From RPQJ01 sp963696545 (lineage in GTDB: Bacteria; Pseudomonadota; Gammaproteobacteria; Steroidobacterales; Steroidobacteraceae): a stretch of 64,000 bases of DNA. Made by a program: the position numbers and the translations under genes. This document shows, piece by piece, positions 1 to 9,241 of this stretch (the first letter of the stretch is position 1; each line of letters opens with the position of its first letter). The stretch is from positions 186,001 to 250,000 of the forward strand of contig CAVOKQ010000007.1 in assembly GCA_963696545.1 (NCBI GenBank), read 5' to 3'. The notes beneath the pieces are model-generated. The model made no database searches, was not told the origin of the DNA, and saw only the letters and a list, made by a program, of their open reading frames with translations.

Positions 1-294
1 GTCGCGCAGCAGCACGATCGCCGTAAGCCACCAGGGGGCGAGCCCGGCCACGCTCAGGCACACGAACACGCTCACCATCAGCATCTTGTCCGCGAGCGGG
101 TCGAGGTGCTTGCCGAGCTCGCTGGACCAGTCGAAACGCTTGGCGAGAAAGCCGTCGAGTCCGTCCGTGAACGCCGCGACCAGGAACAGCGCGAGCACCG
201 CCGAGTAGTGGCCCTGGAGGATGCCGTGGGCCGTCGGATACACCAGCAGCATCCGGAAGATGCAGAGCAGGTTGGGCAGGAACCTAAGGCTCAT
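1..294 (-). CDS. CDP-alcohol phosphatidyltransferase, PgsA-like (partial)
   Basis: Membrane enzyme of the CDP-alcohol phosphatidyltransferase family, which moves a phosphatidyl group from CDP-diacylglycerol to an alcohol, commonly glycerol-3-phosphate. Only the first 98 residues are in the window; the C-terminus runs off the left edge. The family signature is visible as DGLDG, then LAK, then G-KHLD-PLAD, i.e. the spaced Asp residues that bind metal and the nucleotide. The usual AR of this motif reads AK here, a conservative change. Hydrophobic segments flank the motif. The start is the ATG at 294, which overlaps the TGA of the upstream DUF2066 gene (ATGA), so the two are translationally coupled. 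PgsA is the likeliest identity, but a paralogue with another alcohol acceptor is possible. Confidence 0.85.
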   Translation of the reverse strand, partial: MSLRFLPNLLCIFRMLLVYPTAHGILQGHYSAVLALFLVAAFTDGLDGFLAKRFDWSSELGKHLDPLADKMLMVSVFVCLSVAGLAPWWLTAIVLLRD

Positions 295-1298
295 GGCTGG
301 TACGTGAAATCGACCGCGCTGCCGCCCTCCTCGGCCGTCGCAGGAGTCGCAGCCTGCAGCTTCTCGTCCATCGCCACGATGCGACGCAGCAGCTCGAGGT
401 CGCCACGCACCGCGAGCTGCAGCGTGACCACGCCGTCGGTCATCTCCTGCACCTGGATGTCCCGCACGAGACTGAGCGACCGCAGGTACTCGAGCAGCCC
501 CGCATAGGCCCGGACACCCTCTATGCCGCCGACGCGCACGTCCAACGATGACGTGCCACGCGTAGACGGCGGAGCGTACCGCGCCGCCAGCGAATCGGCC
601 GCCAGGTTGACGCCGTCCTCGACCGATCCGGCCGCCGACGCGGACTGGCCGGGCTGAGTGAAGCGCCAGTTCACCGCTGCGCCCGTCCCGATGCCGGCCA
701 GCACGGGCCGGAAGTTCTTGTCGCCTGGTGCGTTCGAGCCGCTGCTCGTGACGGTGGATCGCACGCTCGCGGCGCTCACCGTCCCGCGCGGCCAGGAAAT
801 CGGCAGCCCGCGGGCCTGGGCCACCCGCTCGACCTCGGCCTTTTCGGGTACGCGATCTCCATCCACGATGGCGCGCGCGCCTCCGCCCGCCGCAGGCACG
901 ACAAGCAGCACCTGGGTGACCAGCCGCTCGAGGGGCCACAGTGGCAGCCCGGCCTGTTGCAGCAGACGTTCGATCGCCTGGGCATTGAAGCCGACCTTGA
1001 GGTACCGGTCGGGCGTCGTCGAATACTGCTGGACGTAGCGGTCCGGGTCGGCAGCCGCGGCCGCGATCACCGGGTTTGAGCCCGCATCGCGACGCCCCGA
1101 CGCCCGCACGACGGTTGTCCGCAGGGCCTCGGCGAAAGCGTCCGCCTTGTCGGCGGCCGAAGCGCCCTTCATCTGTACCAGGGACTGGTAAATGGACACG
1201 TCCGCAACTGCCCTTAGCGGCAGCGCGAGGACGAGGAAGATGGCCAGCGCCGCAAGGGCCGGCACGTCGATCCTGACGTTTCTTGTGATATTGCGCAT
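291..1298 (-). CDS. DUF2066 domain protein, exported
   Basis: Protein of 335 residues with an N-terminal hydrophobic stretch (about residues 10-30, ending near AVADVS) that reads as a signal peptide, so it is probably periplasmic. The remainder fits the DUF2066 family: alternating polar beta segments, a central part beginning LYPL-like 'LPLWPLE', and a C-terminal domain resembling a repeated small alpha-beta unit. Its function is unknown; in many Gammaproteobacteria it lies next to purM, a CDP-alcohol phosphatidyltransferase and hda, as here with the first two. The ATG at 1298 was chosen because an in-frame extension to 1412 would run into the divergent purM start region and lacks a signal-peptide-like beginning. 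Confidence 0.8.
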   Translation of the reverse strand: MRNITRNVRIDVPALAALAIFLVLALPLRAVADVSIYQSLVQMKGASAADKADAFAEALRTTVVRASGRRDAGSNPVIAAAAADPDRYVQQYSTTPDRYLKVGFNAQAIERLLQQAGLPLWPLERLVTQVLLVVPAAGGGARAIVDGDRVPEKAEVERVAQARGLPISWPRGTVSAASVRSTVTSSGSNAPGDKNFRPVLAGIGTGAAVNWRFTQPGQSASAAGSVEDGVNLAADSLAARYAPPSTRGTSSLDVRVGGIEGVRAYAGLLEYLRSLSLVRDIQVQEMTDGVVTLQLAVRGDLELLRRIVAMDEKLQAATPATAEEGGSAVDFTYQP

Positions 1299-1334
1299 GG
1301 GTCCGTAGAAAGTTCGGCGCTGCCGGCGCACGTG

Positions 1335-1340
1335 TAAAAT
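1335..1340 (+). promoter_or_regulatory. candidate -10 element for purM
   Basis: TAAAAT in the 94-bp gap between the divergent DUF2066 and purM genes, about 53 bp before the purM ATG. No convincing -35 hexamer stands at the expected distance, so this is only a weak assignment. Confidence 0.3.
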
Positions 1341-1392
1341 ACCACAGCCTCGAATCCAAACCCCGGGGCAGTCCTGCCCGCGGGAGATCCCC

Positions 1393-2423
<1,031 letters not shown>

Positions 2424-2427
<4 letters not shown>

Positions 2428-3098
2428 GCGCCGCCGGCGATCGATTGCCGGTTGTCGTGCTGATTTCCGGGCGAGGCAGCAACCTGCGTGTGCTGGTGAC
2501 GGAAGCGCAGGCGGGCCGCCTGCCGATCGAGATCCGCGCCGTGGTGAGCGATCGCGCCGACGCAGCGGGCCTCGAATGGGCGCGCCGCATGGGCGTGCAC
2601 TGCGTCGCGCTGTCGCCGAATGGGTTTGCGGATCGTGAGCGCTACGACCAGGCGCTCGGTGTGCTCGTGTCGAGCTTCGAGCCAGGGCTCGTGGTGCTGG
2701 CGGGATTCATGCGCATCCTGGGTCCCGCGTTCGTCGACAGGTTCGTGGGCCGAATGGTCAACATCCACCCGTCGCTGCTGCCTCGTCACCGCGGCCTGCA
2801 CACGCACCGCCGCGTGCTCGAGGCCGCCGAGAGCGAGCACGGTGCCAGCGTCCATTTCGTCACGCGCGAACTCGACGGCGGTCCGGTGGTCTTACAGGCA
2901 CGGGTCCCGGTCCGGGACGGCGACGACGAGGTGACGCTTGCCGCACGAGTACTCGAGCAGGAGCACAGGATTTATCCGGCGGCGATCGGCTGGTTTGCCG
3001 CCGGTCGTCTGCGCTACGTCGACGGCGCCGCCCGCCTCGACGGCCGCCGCCTCGATGCACCGGTCGTCATCGAGGCTGCAGATGAAATCCCGGTTTAG
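2424..3098 (+). CDS. purN: phosphoribosylglycinamide formyltransferase
   Basis: GAR transformylase, step three of purine synthesis, using 10-formyltetrahydrofolate. The protein has 224 residues. It starts with the nucleotide-binding ISGRGSNL loop (about residues 14-21). The catalytic Asn-His pair sits in NIHPSLLP (N113, H115), and the catalytic Asp in ELDGGPV (about D151), all as in the E. coli enzyme. The ATG lies within the purM stop (ATGA), so its translation is coupled to purM. Its 3' end overlaps the DUF3108 start by 17 bases. Confidence 0.97.
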
Positions 3099-3861
3099 CC
3101 GCAGCGTCGCCTCGCTCGCGCTGGTGCTCCTGGCGTTCCTCGCGGCGGCCATCGCGCCTGCCAGCGCCGTTCACGCTGCTGACGCCAAGGCAACGACAGC
3201 CGCAGGCCTCGTGCCCTACAAGGCACGCTACCAGGTGAGCTACCGCAGCATCAGCGGCGGCCAGATCGAAAGCACGCTGCGCCGCGGCTCTGCGCCCGGT
3301 CAATGGCTGTACGAATCACGTGCTTTTCCGAACATCCTCGCCCGCGTCGCCGTCAGTCCCGACGCCCGCCAGCGCAGCACGATGGAGATGTTCCAGGGGC
3401 AGATGCGTCCGTTGACGCTCGTCTTCGACGACGGCATCGAGGAGAGTTCGGGCGAGCGCCCCAAGGACCTCAGGATGGAGTTCGACTGGTCCGCCGGGCA
3501 CGTGCGTGGCGAGTCGAAGGGCAAGCCGTTCGACCTGCCGTTGCAGCCCGGCACGCAGGACAGCACCTCGGTGCAGATGGCGATGATCATGGAACTCGCG
3601 GCCGGCCGCGAGCCGAAGATGTTCCGGATCCAGAACGGCGCCCGGCTCGAGGAATACAGGTACTGGCCCGAGGGCCGCGCCACCGTCGTCACGCCCTACG
3701 GCCAGTTCGAGACCGTGATCTGGGCGAGCCAGCGCGACGGCTCGAAGCGCGTCAACCGCGTTTGGCACGCCCCCCAGCTCGGCTACGTCCCGGTGCAGGC
3801 GATCCAGTACAACAAGGGCAACCCGGACGTGCAGATGAAGCTGGTCGCGCTCGAGCGGTAA
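3082..3861 (+). CDS. DUF3108 domain protein, periplasmic
   Basis: Protein of 259 residues beginning with a clear signal peptide (Lys-Ser-Arg start, hydrophobic core, likely cleavage after a VHA-A site near residue 33). The mature part matches the DUF3108 family: VPYKARYQVSYR near the start, then beta-rich repeats and a C-terminal 'QAIQYNKGNPDVQMKL'-like end. The family is predicted to be a periplasmic beta-barrel-like or lipoprotein-carrier-like fold of unknown role and is found after purN in many Gammaproteobacteria. The ATG at 3082 was chosen because the signal peptide begins there; upstream in-frame codons lie inside purN. Confidence 0.85.
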   Translation: MKSRFSRSVASLALVLLAFLAAAIAPASAVHAADAKATTAAGLVPYKARYQVSYRSISGGQIESTLRRGSAPGQWLYESRAFPNILARVAVSPDARQRSTMEMFQGQMRPLTLVFDDGIEESSGERPKDLRMEFDWSAGHVRGESKGKPFDLPLQPGTQDSTSVQMAMIMELAAGREPKMFRIQNGARLEEYRYWPEGRATVVTPYGQFETVIWASQRDGSKRVNRVWHAPQLGYVPVQAIQYNKGNPDVQMKLVALER

Positions 3862-3868
3862 CGGCGCC

Positions 3869-4435
3869 TCACGCTTTCGGCAGGGTGACGCCCTTCTGGC
3901 CCATGTACTTGCCGCCGCGGTCCCGGTAGGACACTTCGCAGACCTCGTCCGACTCGAAGAACAGCATCTGCGCGACGCCCTCGTTCGCGTAGATCTTCGC
4001 GGGCAATGGCGTCGTGTTCGAGAACTCGAGCGTGACGTGCCCTTCCCACTCGGGCTCGAGCGGCGTGACGTTGACGATGATGCCGCAGCGGGCGTATGTG
4101 GACTTGCCGAGGCAGATGGTGAGCACGTTGCGGGGGATGCGGAAGTACTCGACCGTGCGCGCAAGTGCGAACGAGTTCGGCGGGATCAGGCAGACCTCGC
4201 CGGCGAAGTCCACGAACGAGCCGCGGTCGAAGTCCTTCGGGTCCACGATCGTGCAGTTGATGTTCGTGAAGATCTTGAACTCGGCGGCGCAGCGCACGTC
4301 GTAACCGTAGCTCGACGTGCCGTACGAGACGATGCGCTGGCCGTTGGCCACGCGGACCTGCCCGGGCTCGAAGGGTTCGATCATGCCGTGGCCCTCGGCC
4401 ATGCGACGAATCCAGCGGTCGGACTTGATGCTCAC
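3869..4435 (-). CDS. dcd: dCTP deaminase
   Basis: Deaminates dCTP to dUTP, feeding dTMP synthesis. With a GTG start at 4435 the protein has 188 residues, the same length as the Pseudomonas enzyme, and begins SIKSDRWIRRMA as in that group. Signature segments include SSYGYDVR, PPNSFALARTVEY, GKSTYARCGI and PLEPEWEGHVTLE, the last carrying the catalytic Glu. It follows apbC/mrp with a 2-base gap, so the two form one minus-strand operon; it converges tail to tail on DUF3108. No ATG is available at a position giving the conserved N-terminus. Confidence 0.95.
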   Translation of the reverse strand: MSIKSDRWIRRMAEGHGMIEPFEPGQVRVANGQRIVSYGTSSYGYDVRCAAEFKIFTNINCTIVDPKDFDRGSFVDFAGEVCLIPPNSFALARTVEYFRIPRNVLTICLGKSTYARCGIIVNVTPLEPEWEGHVTLEFSNTTPLPAKIYANEGVAQMLFFESDEVCEVSYRDRGGKYMGQKGVTLPKA

Positions 4436-4437
4436 GC

Positions 4438-5529
4438 TCAGGTGTCCTCGACGGTGATCTTGGGTGAAGCGCTGCCCGCGGTCGCGGACAGCGAAAGGCG
4501 TGCGGACGTGTTGCGCGCCATCTCGAGATAGGCGCGGCCGATCGGGCCGTCGGGGTCGGCCACCACCGTTGGCCTGCCGCCGTCGGTCTCCTCGCGGATA
4601 CGGATGTCGAGCGGCAGGCTCGCGAGCAGGCTCACGCCGTACTGCTCCGCCATGCGCGCGCCGCCGCCGCTGCCGAAGATCGGCTCCTCGTGCCCGCACT
4701 TCGAGCAGACGTGCGTCGCCATGTTCTCGACGATGCCGAGCACCGGCACGGAGACCTTGCGGAACATCTGCAAGCCCTTGCGCGCGTCGAGCAGCGCGAT
4801 GTCCTGCGGCGTCGTCACGACCACGGCTCCGCTCACAGGCACGCGCTGCGCCAGCGTCAGCTGGATGTCGCCGGTTCCCGGCGGCATGTCGACGACCAGG
4901 TAATCGAGTTCGCCCCAGTTCGTGTCCGAAAGCAGCTGGGTCAGCGCCTGCGTGACCATCGGCCCGCGCCACACCATCGGCTGCTCTTCCTCGATGAGGA
5001 AGCCGATCGACATGACCTTGACGCCGTGGGCCTCGAGCGGGTCGATGCGCTTGCCGTCGCGCGAAACCGGCCGCACGCCGGCGAGCCCCATCATCCTTGG
5101 CTGGCTCGGGCCGTAGATGTCGGCATCGAGCAGCCCGACGCGCGCGCCGTCGAGTGCCAGCGCAAGCGCAAGGTTCACGGCCGTCGTGGACTTGCCGACG
5201 CCGCCCTTGCCCGAGGCCACCGCCACGACGTTGCCGATGCCCGGCAGGGGCTGCAGGCCGCCCTGGACCGCGTGGCTCGCGATCTTCCAGCCGACCGAGA
5301 CCCGGCTGGGCCCGACGCCCGCCTGCCCGTCGAGCAGGCCCTGGAGGGTGGCCTCGAGCTCCGCCCTGGCCCGGGCCAGCGGGAAGCCCAGTTCGACGTC
5401 AATCCGGACCTCCCCGCCCTCCAACCTGACGGACTTCACAGCTTTGGCGTCGCCCAGAGGCATCCCGAGGTGGGGTTCGACATAATTCCCAACCAGCAGG
5501 CGGGCTTCGCGGGTGCGATCGTCAGTCAT
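4438..5529 (-). CDS. apbC: iron-sulfur cluster carrier ATPase Mrp/ApbC
   Basis: P-loop ATPase of the Mrp/NBP35 group, which holds and delivers Fe-S clusters in the cytosol. The 363-residue protein has an N-terminal DUF59/MIP18-like domain (about 5-85), then the deviant Walker A GKGGVGKST (107-115), a DADIYGPSQP segment, and VDMPPGTGD. The C-terminal CSKC pair that ligates the bridging cluster is present, followed by GHEEPIFG. The ATG at 5529 was preferred over in-frame codons further upstream because the conserved domain starts within ten residues. In many Gammaproteobacteria mrp lies beside metG; here a kinase/PilT module separates them. Confidence 0.95.
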   Translation of the reverse strand: MTDDRTREARLLVGNYVEPHLGMPLGDAKAVKSVRLEGGEVRIDVELGFPLARARAELEATLQGLLDGQAGVGPSRVSVGWKIASHAVQGGLQPLPGIGNVVAVASGKGGVGKSTTAVNLALALALDGARVGLLDADIYGPSQPRMMGLAGVRPVSRDGKRIDPLEAHGVKVMSIGFLIEEEQPMVWRGPMVTQALTQLLSDTNWGELDYLVVDMPPGTGDIQLTLAQRVPVSGAVVVTTPQDIALLDARKGLQMFRKVSVPVLGIVENMATHVCSKCGHEEPIFGSGGGARMAEQYGVSLLASLPLDIRIREETDGGRPTVVADPDGPIGRAYLEMARNTSARLSLSATAGSASPKITVEDT

Positions 5530-5742
5530 CTGGAGCAGCCGGATTGCAGGGGTAGAGGCATGTGCCGTGAACGTTCGATTGTAGCGGAAACCGGCCACCG
5601 GCCGCGCGGTCTGGCCGGTCGCGGCAGGCTGCGTCCCGCATGGCATACTCCGCGCGGTCGCCACGGCCCTGCGGTACCGGTCCGTCTTTGACTTAGTCAG
5701 CAACAGCGCGAGGCGCAGACAGCCAGTCGTCGATTCTTGTCC

Positions 5743-8127
5743 ATGAGTTTCCTAACCAACCTCCGGGCGGACAGACTGATCGCGGACATCAAGGCCGCGG
5801 GCGACGGCAGCGGCGCCGACGCGGGTAAGTCGCTCGAAAAGCTCAGCAAGCTCGGGCCGTCGGCCATACCGCGCATCGTCGACGCGCTCGCAAATGCGGA
5901 CCGGCAGGAGACCGCCGGCTTCGTGGAGGTGCTTGCGTCGCTGATCGACAACAAGTCGCTGTCGATCGTGATCGCGGGGCTCGCCGACGGCAACCAGCGG
6001 ACATCTTCCGCGCTGGTTGCGGCGCTCTCCGCGGCACGCGGCTATACACCGCAGCTGCTGCTGCCGCTGCTCGACGACCCGAAGATGCCGCGCGGCCCGA
6101 TCGTGAGCGTGCTCGGCGCGCAGAAATCACGGCTCAGCGCCCGCGACCTGCTCACCCGGGCCTACAACCAGGAACCGACTGAGAAGGCCGCGCTGTTCCG
6201 CATCATCAGCGAGATCGCGGACGAATCGCTGGTGCCCGAACTCGTCAGCCGCCTCGAGGGCAAGGACCCGATTGCCCGCACGCACATCATCAGCATCCTG
6301 ACGCGGTTCAACCGCCCGGACGTCGCCGCGGCGCTGCAGGCGCAGCTGAAGGACCCGAACAAGTTCATCCGCCAGGCCGTGCTGAATGCGCTCGCCCGTC
6401 TCGACGGCAACGCGGACCCGAGCCTGCTCTGCGAGGTGCTGCGCGACCCGGACGTCGAGACCCAGCAGAAGGCGATCGACGCGGTCGTGCGCGCCAACCA
6501 CCCGGACACGATGCTGCACCTCGTCAAGGTGCTGAAGGACGAGAACGAGGCGGCACGCCGGGCGGCCGTCGAAGTGCTGAACGAGATCGGCACGCCGGCG
6601 CACGTGAAGTTCCTGCTGCAGTCCATCAAGGACGACGACTGGTGGGTGCGGAGCCGCGCCGCGGACGCACTCGCGAAGATCGGCGGCCCGCGCGTGATCG
6701 AGGCGTCGCTCGAGCTGATCCGCGACCAGGACGAGGACGTCCGGCGCGCGGCCATCGAGATCCTGAACCAGACCAAGGACGAGCGAGCGGTCGACTACCT
6801 GATCGAGGCGACCCATGACGCCGACTGGTGGGTCCGCGAGCGGGCCGTCGATGCCCTGGCTGAAATCGGCAGCCGCGCAGCGCTGCCGGCGCTGCTTTCG
6901 ATGCTCGACAATGCCGACGACCGCTCGCTGCCGACCGTGGTGCGGGCGATCGGCAAGCTCGGCGATGCGTCGAACGTGCTGCGGCTGCTGCCGCTGCTCG
7001 ACAATCCCGCGAAGGAGGTCAGGCTCGAGACCATCAGTGCCCTCACGCGCCTCGCCGACGACCGCTCCGCGGATGGCGTGCGGGCCAAGCTCGAGGGCGT
7101 CGGGGCGCTGGGCGCCGACCCGACCGTGAGCCATGCCGCGCTGCGTGCGGTCGAGGACCTCGACAGCCGCTTCTCGAGCAGCGCGGTCGCGGTGCGCGAC
7201 GGCGCGGCCCGGATGGCGGAGCCGTCGCGGACGCTGCTCGTCGAGCGCGCCGACATCGACACCATCATCCGCCAGTCGCGCGAGCAGCAGCGACTCGACA
7301 TCTCGACGCTGAAGACGGGCGACGTACTCGAGGGCCGCTACAAGTACGTGAAGAAGATCGGCAAGGGCGCCTTCGGCACCGTGCTCCTGATGGAGGACAC
7401 GGTGGTGGACGAACAGCTGGTCCTCAAGTTCCTGAACCCGAACGTCTCGCAGGACGAGGAGATGATGAAGCGGTTCGTGCACGAGTTGCGCTACTCGCGC
7501 AAGATCACGCACCGCAACGTCATCCGCATCTACGACTTCCTGTTCATCCGCGGCAACTACGCGATCTCGATGGAGTACTTCCCGTCGCACACGCTCGGTA
7601 ACGAGGTGAACGACAAGCCGCTGCCGCTGCCGAAGGCGGTGCGCTACGCGACGGACATCGCGACCGGCATGGCGGTCGCGCACCAGTCGGGCATCATCCA
7701 CCGCGACCTGAAGCCCGCGAACGTGCTGATCGACGAGGACGGGCTCGTGAAGATCGTGGACTTCGGCGTGGCCGCGGCCCAGCACCAGGGCGACACTCAG
7801 CTCACCAAGACCGGCTATGTGATCGGCTCGCCGAAGTACATGGCCCCGGAGCAGATCCTGGGCAAGAAGGTCGACGAGCGCGCCGACGTCTACAGCCTGG
7901 GCGTGATCCTCTACGAGATGCTGACCGGCGAGCCGCCGTACCATCGCGGCGACCACATGGCGGTGATGTACCAGCACGTGCAGGGCAAGGCCAGGGCGCC
8001 GGTCGAGGTCAACCCCGCCGTCCCGCCGGGTCTCTCCGAGATCGTCATGAAGGCGATGGCGGTCGACAAGGCGCGCCGCTTCCAGAGCATGGACGAAATG
8101 CGCTCCGCCCTCGAGCGCTACCTCTGA
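5743..8127 (+). CDS. HEAT-repeat protein fused to a Ser/Thr protein kinase
   Basis: Protein of 794 residues with two parts. Residues about 10-470 are tandem HEAT/PBS-lyase-like helical repeats (recurring patterns such as DDDWWVRSRAADALAKIG and DADWWVRERAVDALAEIG), a protein-binding scaffold. Residues about 532-794 are a Hanks-type kinase with every key element: GKGAFGTV glycine loop (540-547), VLK lysine K562, HRDLKPANV catalytic loop (D655), DFG (673-675) and APE (701-703). No membrane segment or extracellular sensor is seen, so the kinase is probably cytosolic, with the HEAT part as receptor for a partner. A TTG six bases upstream is a possible alternative start. The two PilT-like ATPases follow at once (13-bp gap, then GTGA overlap), so pilus retraction or a related motor is the likeliest target; this is inference. 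Confidence 0.9.
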   Translation: MSFLTNLRADRLIADIKAAGDGSGADAGKSLEKLSKLGPSAIPRIVDALANADRQETAGFVEVLASLIDNKSLSIVIAGLADGNQRTSSALVAALSAARGYTPQLLLPLLDDPKMPRGPIVSVLGAQKSRLSARDLLTRAYNQEPTEKAALFRIISEIADESLVPELVSRLEGKDPIARTHIISILTRFNRPDVAAALQAQLKDPNKFIRQAVLNALARLDGNADPSLLCEVLRDPDVETQQKAIDAVVRANHPDTMLHLVKVLKDENEAARRAAVEVLNEIGTPAHVKFLLQSIKDDDWWVRSRAADALAKIGGPRVIEASLELIRDQDEDVRRAAIEILNQTKDERAVDYLIEATHDADWWVRERAVDALAEIGSRAALPALLSMLDNADDRSLPTVVRAIGKLGDASNVLRLLPLLDNPAKEVRLETISALTRLADDRSADGVRAKLEGVGALGADPTVSHAALRAVEDLDSRFSSSAVAVRDGAARMAEPSRTLLVERADIDTIIRQSREQQRLDISTLKTGDVLEGRYKYVKKIGKGAFGTVLLMEDTVVDEQLVLKFLNPNVSQDEEMMKRFVHELRYSRKITHRNVIRIYDFLFIRGNYAISMEYFPSHTLGNEVNDKPLPLPKAVRYATDIATGMAVAHQSGIIHRDLKPANVLIDEDGLVKIVDFGVAAAQHQGDTQLTKTGYVIGSPKYMAPEQILGKKVDERADVYSLGVILYEMLTGEPPYHRGDHMAVMYQHVQGKARAPVEVNPAVPPGLSEIVMKAMAVDKARRFQSMDEMRSALERYL

Positions 8128-8140
8128 GGAACGCAGAGCC

Positions 8141-9241
8141 ATGGCACGCATCGACGCATTCCTGAAGCTCGGCGCGGCGCAGGGCTGCTCCGACGTGCAC
8201 CTCGCGGTCGGCGTGCCGCCGATGCTGCGGATGAACGGCGACCTGATGCCGATCAAGTTCCGCAACCTCGCCGAGGCCGAGCTCGAGAGCTACGTGACCG
8301 AGATCCTGTCGAACTCCCAGAAGGACATGTTCAGCAAGGGGCACGACATCGATTTCTCGTATGTTTCCGGCGAAGGCAGCCGCTTCCGCGTCAACGTGTT
8401 CCGCAAGGACTCCGGGGTGGGCGCCGTGTTCCGCGCGATCCCGAGTGACGTGCCAGGCCTCGAATCGCTGCACCTGCCGCTGATCGTGCGGAAGTTCTGC
8501 GACTACCACCAGGGCATGGTGCTCGTGACTGGGTCGACGGGCACCGGCAAGTCGACCACGCTCGCGGCGATGATCGACCACCTGAACCAGACTCGCCGCC
8601 TCAACATCGTCAGCCTCGAGGACCCGATCGAGTTCGTGCACCGCAGCAAGCTGTCGCAGGTGATCCAGCGCGAGCTGCACACTCACCTGCCGTCGTTCTC
8701 CGAGGGCGTGCGCGCCGCGATGCGCGAGGACCCGGACGTGATCCTGGTCGGCGAGTTGCGCGACGCGGACACGGTGCGCTGGGCGATGACCGCGGCCGAG
8801 ACGGGGCACCTGGTGCTCGGCACGCTGCACACGACGAGCGCGGTGAAGACCATCGACCGCGTCGTTGACGCGCTGCCCGCCGAGGAGCGCGAGCAGACCA
8901 AGAGCTTCCTGTCGCAGAGCCTGATCGGCGTCCTGACGCAGGTGCTGGTGCGCACGCCGGACCTGCGCGGCCGCCGGGCCGTCTGCGAAGTCATGGTGAT
9001 GAACCGGGCGATCGGCAAGCTGGTGATGACCGACCAGTCGCACATGATCCCGTCGCAGCTGCAGACCGGCCGCGACTCTGGCATGCAGACGATGGACCAG
9101 GCGCTGCTCGCGGCGATCCAGGCGCGCGAGATCGATCCCGAGGATGCGTTCACGTACGCCCAGGACAAGCGGCCGTTCACGCGCTACATCCAGGACGGCA
9201 CGGCGATCCTGAAGGCCGACGTCACGCAGGGCGTGTCGTGA
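8141..9241 (+). CDS. PilT-like type IV pilus retraction ATPase (first copy)
   Basis: Hexameric secretion/twitching ATPase of 366 residues. Walker A is GSTGTGKST (131-139), the Asp box is around LEDPIEF, Walker B is LVGELRD, and the His box is LGTLHT. These are the four PilT family signatures. The C-terminal part (MIPSQLQTGRDSGMQTMDQAL) matches the PilT pattern rather than the PilB assembly ATPase, and the PilB N-terminal domain is absent. The NAL-type C-terminal segment is degenerate compared with classical PilT. It lies 13 bp after the HEAT-kinase gene and overlaps the next PilT-like gene by GTGA. It may be a PilT or PilU orthologue or a lineage-specific paralogue; sequence alone does not decide. 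Confidence 0.92.
   Translation: MARIDAFLKLGAAQGCSDVHLAVGVPPMLRMNGDLMPIKFRNLAEAELESYVTEILSNSQKDMFSKGHDIDFSYVSGEGSRFRVNVFRKDSGVGAVFRAIPSDVPGLESLHLPLIVRKFCDYHQGMVLVTGSTGTGKSTTLAAMIDHLNQTRRLNIVSLEDPIEFVHRSKLSQVIQRELHTHLPSFSEGVRAAMREDPDVILVGELRDADTVRWAMTAAETGHLVLGTLHTTSAVKTIDRVVDALPAEEREQTKSFLSQSLIGVLTQVLVRTPDLRGRRAVCEVMVMNRAIGKLVMTDQSHMIPSQLQTGRDSGMQTMDQALLAAIQAREIDPEDAFTYAQDKRPFTRYIQDGTAILKADVTQGVS

Noticed and set aside
6127..8265. 712-codon open frame on the minus strand opposite the HEAT-kinase gene
   Set aside because: Mirror of the kinase codon pattern; no recognisable motif, and the plus strand has intact kinase signatures.
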